From the NCBI RefSeq assembly GCF_000208745.1, contig NC_030855.1:9043683-9107682 (forward strand): 64,000 bases of DNA, written 5' to 3'. Shown here one piece after another: positions 1 through 10,910 of this stretch (its first letter is position 1; the number at the start of each line of letters is the position of its first letter). The notes under the pieces are model-generated. The model worked only from the letters and a program-made list of their open reading frames with translations, did not search any database and had not been told where the DNA came from. Source of the DNA: Theobroma cacao (lineage: Eukaryota; Streptophyta; Magnoliopsida; Malvales; Malvaceae). Made by a program: the position numbers and the translations under genes.

Positions 1-1432
1 CACCGAAAAAAAAGCTCTCTCTCTCTTTTTTCGTCAGCAACCACAACCCCAACTTTCTCTCTTTTCCTTTCTTTCTTTCTTTCTCTTCTCTCTAGGTTTT
101 TGGTTAAATTTTTCTTCTCTCACTCACCACCAACTTATTTCTCTTTCTCAGCTGTTTCTCTCTTTTTTTTCTTTCCTTTGTTCTTTTGCTTTTCTTTTTG
201 CTCTCCCTCACAATCGACTTCTCTCTTTCCTTTTTCTTCTTCACTTAACCGACTTAACTTTTCTTTTCATTTCTTTTTTATCTTTTCTATCTTTCATCTT
301 TCATTTATTTCTTTTCTTTGATATGGACTTTCATCTCAATGGCCGCCCCCCCTTACTTTCACACACGATTTAAAAATAATAATACTAATAGCTTTGACTT
401 TCTCTTTTGTCTCCATGAGCTATTGGTAACAAAAGAAATTGATAAAATTTTGTGTGATGTGGTTTGCAAATGGGGTCGACAATGACCAGCTTGCTTGTCA
501 ATTCTCCATTTATTTTTTACTTCTCTTACACTTTCCTCCAAGTATTGATCACATGCCAAATTATTCTCATTTTTCCGTTCATTCCTTCTTCTTTATCATC
601 TTCCTTGATCGGCCTTGTGTTTAGAATGCAAGTCAACAATTGCTTGGAACCTTTAAAGCCACTTTACTTGACCTTTCCTCCCCATTTCACTATTGTCTCA
701 TCTTTTCTCCTCATTTTCTTTGTCTTTTCCTTTCTTTGTACATAAGCCTTACATTTCCAGCAATTCTTACATGGATGGCCGGCCATGAGGAACAAAAAGA
801 AGAGTCAAAGCTTCCTTTGAAAGCTTTGACCAAGATTTGTAACAAAATTACTATTTTACCCTTCAAGGTTCTCATCCTTTTAATTAAGTCCTCCCAAAAT
901 CTTTAAATCTCCAATTTCTTTCTATTATCTTCTTTTACATATGTACAATTAAAATATAAAGTTTGTACCCCAATGCGGTATTCCCATAATATTTAAAATA
1001 TTATTTACCCAACATTATCTTTATTTAATAAAGACACGCGGGCTCCATTAACGTCATTTTTCTCTGAAGTTTTCTTGTTCTTTCTCTCCCCCACTTAGAT
1101 TGACCATATACTCGTTCTTCATGGAAAAATTTCAACACTGAATAAAATATTAATATTTTAATATTATTTTATTAATAAAATATCATTTTATTCCAAAAAT
1201 TTCTTCTTGTCTCCTTGGTACCCAAAATACCTTATTATGCCTCAATTGACTTTTGAATCACCTTTTATCTAACAAATTCTCCTCCGATAAAAATATTATT
1301 ATTTCCTCGTGTGCGAAATATTTTATCCTAAACTATTCCTTTCATCTTTCATCACTTTTAAACATTATAATTGGCCTTAATTCGCATCTGATAAGTTTTA
1401 TTAGTCACCATATCAAAGCATGGGGTATTACA
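1..1432 (-). repeat. Gypsy-type LTR L, fragment open at the left edge
   Basis: Read on the minus strand this starts TGTAATACCCC (plus-strand end GGGGTATTACA at 1432), the same start as LTR W at 16555. Blocks in the same order occur in W and in M1: the aagcttcc/ggaagctttga inverted motif (near 810-830), the AAAATATTAATATTTTAATATT tract (near 1145-1170) and the 'cttattatgcc' block (near 1231). The first 750 bases are pyrimidine-rich and hold no credible gene. The other end lies before the window, so solo LTR versus full element cannot be decided. It is inserted in the integrase tail of element A; no TSD can be tested. Confidence 0.85.
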
Positions 1433-1789
1433 ATAGGAGTGAAGATATTCGAAAAGAAAGGGAAGTTAAGCCTTAAATACATCAGACTTTTTAAGGTAGC
1501 AAGGCGCGTGGGGCTAGTTGCTTATCATTTGGCATTACTACCTGATTTGTCCAATGTCAATCCAGTTGTCCATGTGTCCATGCTTAGGAAGTATGTTTTG
1601 GACCCTTCACATGTGATACGATATGATGTACTCCAAATAAAAGATGGACTTAGCTATGAAGAACAACTCGTAGCCATATTGGATCATCAAGTAAGACGAC
1701 GTCACTCTAACGACATTGCTACAGTGAAAGTATTATGGCAAAGTCATTCAATTGAGGAAGCCACATTGGAACTCGAGGAGGAAATGTGA
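1433..1789 (+). pseudogene. Integrase C-terminal fragment, gypsy element A
   Basis: From about 1436 an open frame encodes the end of a Ty3/gypsy integrase: the GKLSLKYI stretch, then RRVGLVAYHLALL, NPVVHVSMLRKY, a DGLSYEEQ block and the terminal VKVLWQSHSIEEATLELEEE motif, ending TGA near 1787. These are the standard chromoviral integrase C-terminal (GPF/Y-type) and tail motifs, and G1 (10500-10850) and B (43411-43800) have the same order. Everything upstream (gag, PR, RT, RNase H, integrase core) is absent because LTR L begins at 1432. The open frame continues backwards to 1253 only by reading antisense through L, so the 178-codon ORF is a chimera and not a gene. Confidence 0.9.
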
Positions 1790-1871
1790 GAGAACTATCC
1801 TCTTTTTGAGGTATGGTGTATGTAATTTAATTTGAGGTGCATGATTTGAAATTCTAGGATGAATTTCTTAT

Positions 1872-1884
1872 AAGGTGGGGAGAA
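1872..1884 (+). other. Polypurine tract of element A
   Basis: A purine run AAGGTGGGGAGAA lies directly before the LTR start, as expected for the plus-strand primer of a gypsy element. It follows a short non-coding stretch after the integrase stop (1790-1871). Confidence 0.8.
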
Positions 1885-2203
1885 TTTAACACCCCTAATT
1901 TTTTATGTAAACTAAGAATGATTTATGAAATATGTGGAGTCTTGAGGACTTTGATGATATTATATGTATGCCTAATGTTTCAAAGTGTATATATTGACAC
2001 TTAGGCAATACATTGAGGAAATATGTGATAAATCCCTTAATTTGAGGTTTTGATCTAAGTTTTATGTTATGTTTGTGGATTTATGTGTATGAGATTAATT
2101 TAAATGAATGATTTGAGATGTAATATCAATCGAGAATAATATTGGAATGTTAAACTTGGATTTTTGAAGTTTTTGGGAAGGTTAGAACTACCTACAAGGG
2201 TGA

Positions 2204-2466
2204 AAGTATCGATACATATCCCAATGTAACGACACATTCATGGCAGGATGAACAACATAAGCCACAAGATGAATATTCTATCAATACATTTGAGAGTGTA
2301 TTGATAGATTTGGCCAAAGATGAACATGTATCAATACATTTGAAGCAAAAATCACTCAGGGCAATTCTGCTCAAATGTATCAATACATTGCCTTAATGTA
2401 TCGATATATTCAATCAAAATTAGGGTTGATGTATCGATACATTGCCAAAATGTATCGATACATCAG
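2204..2466. repeat. Cluster of ATGTATCGATACAT-type palindromes in LTR A
   Basis: About eight copies of a short inverted motif, TATCGATACAT or TATCAATACATT and their complements, are scattered in 260 bases. The best pair is perfect ATGTATCGATACAT near 2431 and again near 2453. Related clusters occur in the LTRs of element B (36513-36597 and 44412-44538). Function unknown. Confidence 0.85.
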
Positions 2467-3120
2467 AGAGGAAAGGCAATAATAAAAAGGGAATTCTAGC
2501 CATTTCCCCTAACCCTTTCTCTCAACTATTTCTCTTCCTTTCTTTATCTAAAAACCCAAAACCATAATGCCCTAAACAGATTTTTGAAGTGATTTAAAGT
2601 TATTTGGAGTTTGAGAAACCATTTTTGAGGTAGGATTTAATGTTTTTATTGATTATTTCAAATTTAATCAGTTACTAACTTTGAATCTAACTTTTCTCCA
2701 GATTTGGTATTTTCCCCTCTTTGGCTTGGATTAAAGAATTTAGAGCTAAGAGTAGTGCAATCTAGCTTCCAAGGTATGGGTTTAACTTGTTAATAAAGGA
2801 TTTGAGCTTAAATAGTTGGATTGTTTGGATTTAGTTAATTGTGTGAAAAACTGGCATTTTTTGAAAGCTATGAATAATTAGCATTTTGATGTTCTGATGC
2901 ATTTGAAAGGGGAAACCGAGTTAAATCAACCCATTGGCAAGCTAGACGATGATTAGAGGCTAAAGATCGAAGCTTGGCAGGGAGTGCCAGTTATTGTCAC
3001 TGTGAGTGGGTTTTGAATTAAAATGCATGTGATGCATGATGCCTTATCTAGGCATTGCCATGGTATTAATATATGTGTATGTATGCATATGTATATATAT
3101 ATGATTGCCTAGATATAAGT

Positions 3121-3125
3121 GCCTA
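3121..3125. repeat. G1 target-site duplication, left copy (GCCTA)
   Basis: GCCTA at 3121-3125 matches GCCTA at 13657-13661 exactly. This is the 5-bp duplication left by LTR-retrotransposon integrase. Confidence 0.95.
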
Positions 3126-5888
3126 TGTAAAACCTGACCCTATAAACACATGTCATGACATACATGCACTGAGTAGAATGTTATTACGCTAGGAAAGTTC
3201 CTAAGAAGACGAAACTCGGTATTGTACCTAACGGTACAATTGAGTTGATTTAACCTCGAACTAGTTCAAATAGGAATCGTAGGATGAAATTTAATATTTT
3301 ACAGTCCAGAAATGACTAAAAATGATTGTTCGGAGTTCGAGGGTTCATTTGGGGAAAAATTTAAAATTTTGATGTTTAGGGGCAAAATCGTCATTTTGCC
3401 ACCTAAGATAATAATTTGATCATGGAGTGAAAATTTTGACCAAGATTAACTATTTGGAGTATAATTTAATGATAGGAAGTGAAAATTTTCAATTTCGGCA
3501 ATTTTCGCAACATAGGGGCAAAACTGTAATTTTGTCACCTTGGGGTAAAAACCATAATTTTCACCACCCAAAACTTGTCAAAATCGTAGGATTTACTTAT
3601 TTTTTGCATGAATAACCATGGTATGTTAAGTGGTGAAAATTTGAAGTTTAAAGGACGAAATTTTAAATACGGGCTAATGGGAAACTAACACATGGCACTT
3701 TTTAATTGTTTAATATTATTTTAAAGGAAAATCAGCCCATTTAAACCTCACATCAGGTGATGGCCGGCCATAAGGAGAGAACAAGAGAGAAAATAGAGAG
3801 GAAAGGAAGCAAAGAGAAAAACCAAAGGAAAACTAGAAAATTCGAAAGGGAAATCGCGTTTTTCGTCCGTTTACACGTCTAATGGTAAGATTTTTCGACT
3901 TTAATTTGATTTCTACCTTTCTTATGCCTTTGTTTTCATTTAGCATGCTTGAGGAGAGAGATTAAAAAGTGATACCAAGGGCTGGCCGAATTTCAAGGGG
4001 GAGTAATTTGAAATTCTTATGTTTTGATTTTTAGTTAAATTGATAGTTTTAGTTAGTTAAATGTGTATAGAAATCAAATTGGGCAAGAAAGCATGAAATT
4101 TTCACAATACCCACCTTTGGCTGAATCTTCAACGATGTGCAATGATGAAGAACTGATTTTTATTCTGAGAGAAATGAAGAGAAAATGATGAAAAATGGTT
4201 AAATGTGATAGAAAAACAAAGTGAAAAATTTACCTAGTTAATGTCCCATTTTTGGCTGAATTTTCCAAGGAGAAAAGTGAGCTGATTTTGGTGATTTTAG
4301 AGGATTATTGGCTGATATTTAATGGTTAGTAATGTTGGAGAGAAAATGGGACAATTTAGAGCTAAAATAGAGCGCGTTAGCAATTTATCGGTAAAGTACC
4401 AAAAATAGGTTAATACCGCGTTAAAGCCGTTTTAGGCTATTGCATTTCATACCATGCATTAGTATAGGATTTAAGTCACTTATATAGTGATTTAGCATCA
4501 ACGTGGTAAATTGTGAAATTTTTGCAATGTGTTTAGGAGGAGAGCCTTCCGGTAAAGGCAAGGAAGTCATACCCGACGAACAGTGATCGGGACACCTAGA
4601 AAGCATTTAATTTGTACAAACGGTGAGTAAACCAATTATTATTATAAATTATCTAGAGTTTATTTTTAAATGCTCTTTATGGATTTTATGAAACGAAAAT
4701 GAGATTAAAATGGGATTTTTGATGTTTTAGAAATAAATGTTACAAATAAATATATTATCTTGATTTTCTGAAATAAGAAACTTTTGATTTTTGATTATGA
4801 AATTGAGTAATTGGAGGCTATCAATTGTCTTGAAAAATATATTTTCCTATGAATGGCTTATGATATATGAGTATATGTGACTATATTTTATAATTGCATT
4901 GGGAATTTATGTAAGTTGTCTTTTGCTATGCAGGCTGGGTAAATAAATAAAAGCCACGTTATACTGTCAAAATTTTATTAAAATTAGTGAGTTTAGTCAG
5001 TGTAGTGACGGGTTTTTGTAGGCTGCCTATTAGTGGGGCACGGTAAACCCAATTATATAGTTACTCCGGTTGTAGAGGCGATGAGGGTAACTCCCGAGGT
5101 AGTGTTAGAGCTCACTTCACGTCGAACCCCCACGTGAATGTGTAACTCGGCCAACGCCAAGGAACGGCTTGTTTTCAAAACTAACATATGTTTAACATGT
5201 AAATATCTTAACAACCTTGGCTGACTCGATTAGATGCCTCGGCCAAGGTATTCCCGAGGACTAGTTTTGGCTTGAGCCCTGTTTTTAATAAAAGTTATAA
5301 GCCTTAACATCTGTTTTGGAAAAATTACAAATATTTTATGGTTTAAGAAATAAATTGAAAACCTTATGAAATGGTTTGTAATTTGTTGTTTAAACTTGCC
5401 TCCATGTTACTCGCCTTTAGATAGTTATGATAATGTCTGTTTATTCATTGGGATTGCAAAATCTCACCCACCTCCTTTCCAAATATTTCAGGCCTGTGGT
5501 AGATTGTAGATACTTAATTTTGTCGAGGATTCCAGTTGACCCCTCTATCACACAGACAATAGGTTACTATCACCAACACTTGATGTATTTATGGGCCACT
5601 TGTCATTGTAATTATTATTGTACATTATAACTTTGTAAATTATTGTATGTATGAATTTATTTTACTTCTAAGTTACAAAAGATTACTTACACGTGTTTCT
5701 ATAAATATTGTTTTATATAAAAATGCTATATTTTTGTGTTTTGATTTACTTGAGGCGGAAACGACTGAAAATTGTTTAAAACTGATATGTAAGCCTTGCG
5801 GGGTTCTGATTGGTATTTTGAGTAATGAGTATCAGTTAGGACGTCGCGACGATTGTCATGGGCCCGAGGGAGGTTCCGAGTCGTGACA
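3126..5888 (+). repeat. G1 5' LTR
   Basis: Pairs along its whole length with 10911-13656, with scattered substitutions and small indels. Ends TG...CA. It contains no coding sequence. Near the 3' end (5842-5851) is a perfect CpG-rich palindrome CGTCGCGACG, also present in mutated form in the 3' LTR and in solo LTR N. Confidence 0.96.
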
Positions 5889-5895
5889 ATTCAAT

Positions 5896-5907
5896 TGGTA
5901 TCAGAGC
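5896..5907 (+). other. G1 primer-binding site (initiator tRNA-Met)
   Basis: TGGTATCAGAGC, complementary to the 3' end of plant initiator tRNA-Met, lies 7 bases after the LTR end. Confidence 0.95.
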
Positions 5908-6086
5908 TTTCGGTTTAAAAGCTTATGGTTTTGAAAGAAGTTTTTGATTTTTAAAGTTCTTGGATTTAAAGTTATTTTAAAATAATTTACAATGTCAGTG
6001 TGGCCCAGTTAAGATTAGTTAGTTGCATGTAGTTGCATATAAAGTCTTAAGTCGTCTAAACCAATTCTGTTCTTTTGTAGATCATT

Positions 6087-7283
6087 ATGCCTCCTCGACG
6101 TGAGCTACCACTTATCACTAGATCTATCGGTAGGGGAAGAGGTCACCCCAGACAGAGTCGGTCAGATTCCAGAGAAGAAGAGTCGGTTGCGTCTTCTTTT
6201 AGAGCAGTTCCTACTGTTGAGTCTACTGACATTCTTGTACCTCCTCCACCACCTGTTGCTGCTCTTGGCGTACTTGCCATGTCACCCGAGGCAACTCAAG
6301 CATTAGCGGCTTTTCTTGTTGTTCTTACGAGTCAGGCTCAGGCTGGTCTAGTTCGACCCACTGTGTCTCCTGTAACAGCCCTAGTACCACCACTTCCTAT
6401 TCCACCCTAGACACCGGACGTCTCCATTTCTAAGAAATTGAAGGAAGCTAGACAGTTAGGTTGCGTTTCGTTTACTGCTGAGTTGGATGCGAGCCCAGCT
6501 AAAGATTGGGTTATTCAAGTATCAGAGACACTAGCAGATATGGGATTAGATGATGAGATGAAATTGAAGGTGGCTACATGGTTATTTGAGAAGAGAGCCC
6601 GTACCTAGTGGAATTCAGTAAAGTCTCGCTCTCCTATACCGCTGACTTGGACATATTTCCTTCGAGAGTTCGATGGTTAGTATTACACTTATTTCCATCA
6701 AAAAGAGAAAAATAGAGAATTTTTTAGCTTGAAACAAGGGAACATGACCATTGAGGAGTATGAAACTCATTTTAACGAGCTGATGCTTTATGTACTTGAG
6801 TTGGTGAGATTGGAGCAAGACTAGGTAAACTACTTTGAGGAAGGACTACGTAATGAGATACGGGAGCGTATGATAGTGACTGGCAGGGAGTCGTATAAGG
6901 AAGTTTTACAGATGGCTTTACGGGCTGAGAAGCTCGCCACTGAGAATAGACAGATCCGAGCTGAGTTTGCAAAGAGAAAGAATCCGCCTACGTTCTCGGG
7001 TCAGTCTTCAAAGAGAGGTAGAGATTCGACATCTACTGCAAGAAGTAATACCTCAGCATCTGTGGCATCCACTAGACCTCCATCTCAGTAGTCACAGTCG
7101 AGATCTTCTAGACTTGATCAGCCCGTGAAGAGTAGTCAGGGGGGGACTTCAGAAAGATTGGACAGATGCCGTAATTGTGGAGGATTTCATGTTGGGTCAT
7201 GTAGACAACTTGTAAAGTGTTTTCAATGCGGCCAACAGGGGAATATCAAGAGAGATTGTCTTCAGTTGAGACGGGTACAGTAG
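6087..7283 (+). pseudogene. gag: G1 gag (capsid/nucleocapsid), decayed
   Basis: The frame starts MPPRRELP at 6087 and can be followed to 7283. It is broken by TAG stops at 6408, 6606, 6678, 6822, 7089 and 7281. It shows the retrotransposon Gag region (DWVIQVSETLADMGL; later NREFFSLKQGNMTIEEYE) and a basic Ser/Arg-rich linker. A first Cys cluster CRNC lies at 7167. The nucleocapsid knuckle at 7218-7259 reads C-X2-C-X4-N-X4-C, so the zinc-binding His is replaced by Asn. Gag would form the virus-like particle and package RNA. The longest open pieces are 6087-6410 and 6870-7091. I assign the N terminus by the ATG that follows the leader after the PBS. Confidence 0.9.
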
Positions 7284-7510
7284 CTACTTCTGCTCCTCCG
7301 ACTCGTTCTAGTATACCGCAGAGAGACATTTTGGGATCACAGTCTAGACAGGGCCTAGTGATAAAGTCAGGCAATGGGAGTAATACCCTAGAGTAGCCAT
7401 ATTCCAAACAACAGCCCTAGATTTTGACCAGGGTTTTTGTAGTGACTGAGGATGAAGCTCGAGTTTGACCTAGCACAGTGACAAGTACTATGATTCTGTT
7501 TAATAAAGAT

Positions 7511-8080
7511 GCACATGTTTAGTTAGATTCGGGCTCCGATAGATGATACGTGAGCATATCATTTGCATCATTCTCAGATAGGAACCTATCACCATTAGAA
7601 GAAGAGATTATAATGCATACTCCTCTAGGCGAACGGTTAGTAAGAAATACGTATTATAGAGACTGTGGTATTAAAGTTGGGGAAGATGAATTTATGAGTG
7701 ATTTAATCCCTTTGGAGATTCAGGACTTTGATTTGATCTTGGGTATGGATTGGTTGTCCACTCATCGAGCAAAGGTGGATTATTTTAAGAAAGAAGTGAT
7801 TCTCCAGAGTTTAGAGGGAGCAGAAGTTGTATTTGCAGGGGAGCATCGAGTATTACCATTTTGTGTAATCTCGGCCCTCAAAGCTTTGAAATTGGTGCGA
7901 AAGGGATATCCGAGATACTTGGCTCACGTGATTGATATATCGAGGGAGGAACCTAAGTTAGAGAATTTCCTCGTAGTAAGTGAGTTCCCTGATGTATTTC
8001 CTGATGAATTATCGGGACTTCCTCCCGATCGTGAGATCGAATTCACCATTGACTTACTTTCGGGTACTGCCCCTATCTCT
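7511..8080 (+). pseudogene. pro: G1 aspartic protease and linker
   Basis: The DSGS catalytic motif is at 7526-7537, framed by a TAG at 7520 and a TGA at 7544. The flap region and the DLILGMDWL motif (near 7733-7760), conserved at the end of gypsy protease, are present. The open stretch from 7550 runs on through the EFPDVFPDELSGLPP motif that leads into RT. This is a different frame from gag, so a shift lies between 7284 and 7510. The enzyme would process Gag-Pol; the stops prevent that here. Confidence 0.9.
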
Positions 8081-8940
8081 ATTCCTCCATATAGAATGGC
8101 TCCGGCATAGTTGAAGGAGTTGAAACTACAGTTGAAAGAGTTAGTGAACAAGGGTTTATACACCCTAGTACATCTCCGTGGGGAGCACCGATTTTATTTG
8201 TAAAAAAAAAAAGACGGTACACTTTGATTATGTATAGATTACCGACAGCTTAACAGAATGACCATTAAGAACAAGTATCCGTTGTCGAGGATTGATGATC
8301 TTTTTGATCAATTATAGGGAGCTACAGTGTTTTCTAAGGTTGACTTGAGGTCTAGGTATCATCAGTTGAGGATCAAAGAACAGGATGTACCCAAGACAGC
8401 GTTCAGGACTCGGTATGGTCATTATGAGTTCTTGGTCATGCCTTTCGGGTTAACTAACTCATTGGCAGCTTTTATGGATCTCATGAATAGGGTACCCTTA
8501 CTTGGACAAGTTTGTTATTATGTTCATTGATGACATCCTGGTTTACTCGAGAGATAATGATGAGCACGCTACCCACTTGCGTATAGTATTACAGACTTTA
8601 TGGGAAAGACAGTTGTATGTAAAGTTTTCGAAGTGTGAGTTTTGGTTATAGGAAGTGGTATTCTTGGGACACATAGTATCAGGAGCTGGAATATATGTTG
8701 ATCCCAAGAAGATAGAGGCAATTTTACAATTGGAGCAACCTAAGACTGTGACAGAGATTCGTAGTTTCCTAGGATTAGCCGGTTATTATCGGAGGTTTGT
8801 TCAGGGGTTTTCCTTAATAGCAGCTCCTTTGACCCGTCTAACTCGTAAAGGAGTTAAGTTTGAGTGGGATGATGTTTGTGAGAATCAATTTCAGGAGCTA
8901 AAGAACCTGTTAACCTTTGTTCCCATTTTAACACTTCTTG
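8081..8940 (+). pseudogene. rt: G1 reverse transcriptase, frameshifted
   Basis: RT motifs are in order: PYRMAP (8088), [12 protein letters not shown] (8330), [10 protein letters not shown] (8430) and the catalytic box FIDDIL (8523-8540), then FLGHIVS and the [10 protein letters not shown] connection. Breaks are TAG at 8108, an 11-A run at 8202-8212 that shifts the frame by one, TGA at 8225, TAG at 8315, another frame change near 8493-8498 just before the catalytic box, and TAG at 8649. The open stretch after 8651 starts with GTG and is not a real start. Confidence 0.92.
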
Positions 8941-9310
8941 TGAGTGGTAAAGGATTTGTAGTTTATAGTGATGCCTCAAAGTTGGGGTTGGGGTGCATAC
9001 TGATGCAGGATGAAAAAGTTGTGGCTTATGCTTCTAGATAGCTAAAGAGGCATGAAGCAAATTACCCTACCCATGATTTAGAGTTAGCAGTTGTGGTGTT
9101 TGCTTTAAAAATCTAGAGGTATTACTTGTATGGTGAGCATTGTCGGGTATTTACGGATCACAAGAGTTTAAAATATTTGCTCACTCAGAAGGAGCTTAAT
9201 TTGAGGCAAAGGCGATGGTTGGAGTTGATAAAAGATTATGACTTGGTGATAGACTATCATCCGGGAAAGGTGAACGTTGTAGCTGATGCCTTAAGTCGTA
9301 AGTCTTCATC
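8941..9310 (+). pseudogene. G1 RNase H
   Basis: The [15 protein letters not shown] motif (near 8965), the ELAVVVFALK block, [10 protein letters not shown] (near 9153) and the closing [17 protein letters not shown] mark a gypsy RNase H domain. This domain removes RNA from the RNA/DNA hybrid in reverse transcription. Stops TAG at 9039 and 9114 interrupt it. The open stretch continues to TAA at 9489 through the RNase H-integrase linker. Confidence 0.9.
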
Positions 9311-9542
9311 GTCTTTAGCCACACTTCAGAGTTGTTATTTTCCAGCATTACTAGAGATGAAATCTCTTAGGGTCCAGTTGAGAAATGGTGAGAATGGATC
9401 CTTATTGGGAAGCTTCATTGTGCGACCTTCGTTACTAAGTCAGATCAAGGACATTCAGAGGTCTAATGTGAAGTTAAGAAAAGAAATTTAAAAATCGACC
9501 GATGGGGGAGTTAGTAAGTTTAGATTTAGAAAGGATAACGCC

Positions 9543-10292
9543 TTGATGTTTAGAGGCCGAGTTTGTGTTCCTGAGGGAAACCAGCTGAGACAGGCAATCA
9601 TGGAAGAAGCCCATTCATCTGCCTATGCATTACATCTCGGAAGCACCAAGATGTATAGGACTATCAGGGAGAATTATTGGTGGCCAGGTATGAAGCGAGA
9701 CATAATAGAATTCATAGCAAAGTGTCTCGTATGTCAGCAAGTTAAGGTGGATCATCAAAAGCCAGTAGGTACACTTCAGTCATTACCTATTCCCGAGTGG
9801 AAATGGGAGCATGTAACTATGGATTTTGTTTTGGGACTGCCGCGGACACAGAGGGAAAAGGATACGATCTGGGTGATCGTAGATCGATTGACTAAGTTCG
9901 CTCATTTTTTAGCTGTCCATAGTACATACTCTATTGAAAAGTTGGCTCAGCTCTATGTAGATGAGATTGTGAGGCTACATGGAGTTCCCATTTCTATAGT
10001 GTCAGACCAAGATCCTCAATTCACTTCTCGATTCTGGCTGAAATTTCAAGAAGCTCTCGAAACCAAATTGAAATTTAGCACTGCTTTTCACCCACAGACG
10101 GATGGTCAGTTAGAGAGGACTATCCAGACTATGGAGGATATGTTAAAGGCTTGTGTCATAGATTTTCTTGGGAGTTGGGATAGACACTTGCTGTTAGTGG
10201 AATTTGCTTGCAACAACAGCTTCCAGTCTAGCATTGGTATGGCACCGTACGAAGCTTTGTATGGAAGGAAATGTTGTACTCCATTTTCTTGA
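9543..10292 (+). pseudogene. int: G1 integrase, N-terminal and catalytic domains (open 250-codon stretch)
   Basis: This is the best preserved piece of G1. The HHCC zinc-binding module is visible, with two His in AHSSAYALHLG and Cys pair CLVC. It is followed by the rve catalytic core with Asp in MDFVLGLP, Asp in SDQDPQF and Glu in LERTIQTMEDML, so the DDE triad is intact. It ends at TGA 10290. The start at 9543 is only the first Met after the linker; the native protein is cut from Gag-Pol. Confidence 0.93.
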
Positions 10293-10890
10293 GATAAAGT
10301 GGGTGAAAGAAAGTTAGTTAGTGTGGAATTGATCGATCTAACTAATGACAAGATCAAGGTTATACGAGAAAGGCTGAAGGTAGCCCAAGATAGGTAGAAG
10401 AGCTATGCAGATAAACGGAGAAGAGACTTGGAGTTTGAGATTGATGATAGAGTTTTTCTTAAGGTTTCTCTGTGGAAAGGTGTGATTTGATTTGCGAAGT
10501 GGGGAAAGCTTAACCCGAGGTATATTAGACCATTTTGAATCATCGAGAGAATTGGACCAGTGGTTTATCGGTTAGAACTACCTCCAGAGTTAGATTGGAT
10601 CCACAACGTTTTCCATGTCTCCATGCTTAAGAAATATGTACCAGATCCCTCTCACATCCTTGAAGCAATTCCGATCGAGTTGCATGACGATTTGAAGTTC
10701 GAGGTGTAACCTGTGAGTATCTTGGATCGAAAGGATCGAGCATTGAGGAACAAGAGTATTTCAATGGTCAAAGTGTTGTGGAAAAGTGCTCGAATGGAGG
10801 AAATGACATGGGAAGTAGAGCATCAGATGAGGAACCAATACCCATATCTATTTGTCGAATCTGGTAAGTGAAATTTTGAGGTCAAAATTT
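10293..10890 (+). pseudogene. G1 integrase C-terminal region, decayed
   Basis: The same frame continues past TGA 10290 with stops TAG 10395, TGA 10488, TGA 10536 and TAA 10707. The motifs KLNPRYIRPF, VYRLELPPEL, NVFHVSMLKKYVPDPSHI and the tail VKVLWKSARMEEMTWEVE correspond to the integrase C-terminal domain seen in A and B. I see no separate chromodomain. Confidence 0.88.
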
Positions 10891-10896
10891 TATTTT

Positions 10897-10910
10897 AAGG
10901 GGGGTAGAAT
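10897..10910 (+). other. G1 polypurine tract
   Basis: AAGGGGGGTAGAAT lies directly before the 3' LTR. Confidence 0.9.

Larger units (their letters stand above)
1885..3125 (+). repeat. Element A 3' LTR, first part
   Basis: Starts TTTAACACCCC, evidently a decayed TGTAACACCCC because it abuts the polypurine tract. It is interrupted at 3125 by G1 and resumes at 13662. Joined length is about 2.6 kb, typical for this class. It contains the palindrome cluster at 2204-2466 and no coding sequence. Confidence 0.85.

Noticed and set aside
100..745. Phe/Ser/Leu-rich frames at the left edge
   Set aside because: They come from pyrimidine-rich LTR sequence read antisense; overlapping frames and low complexity argue against a gene.
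6615..6972. Antisense frames over G1 gag
   Set aside because: Shadows of the decayed gag frame; TAG stops on the sense strand read as CTA on the other, which keeps antisense frames open.
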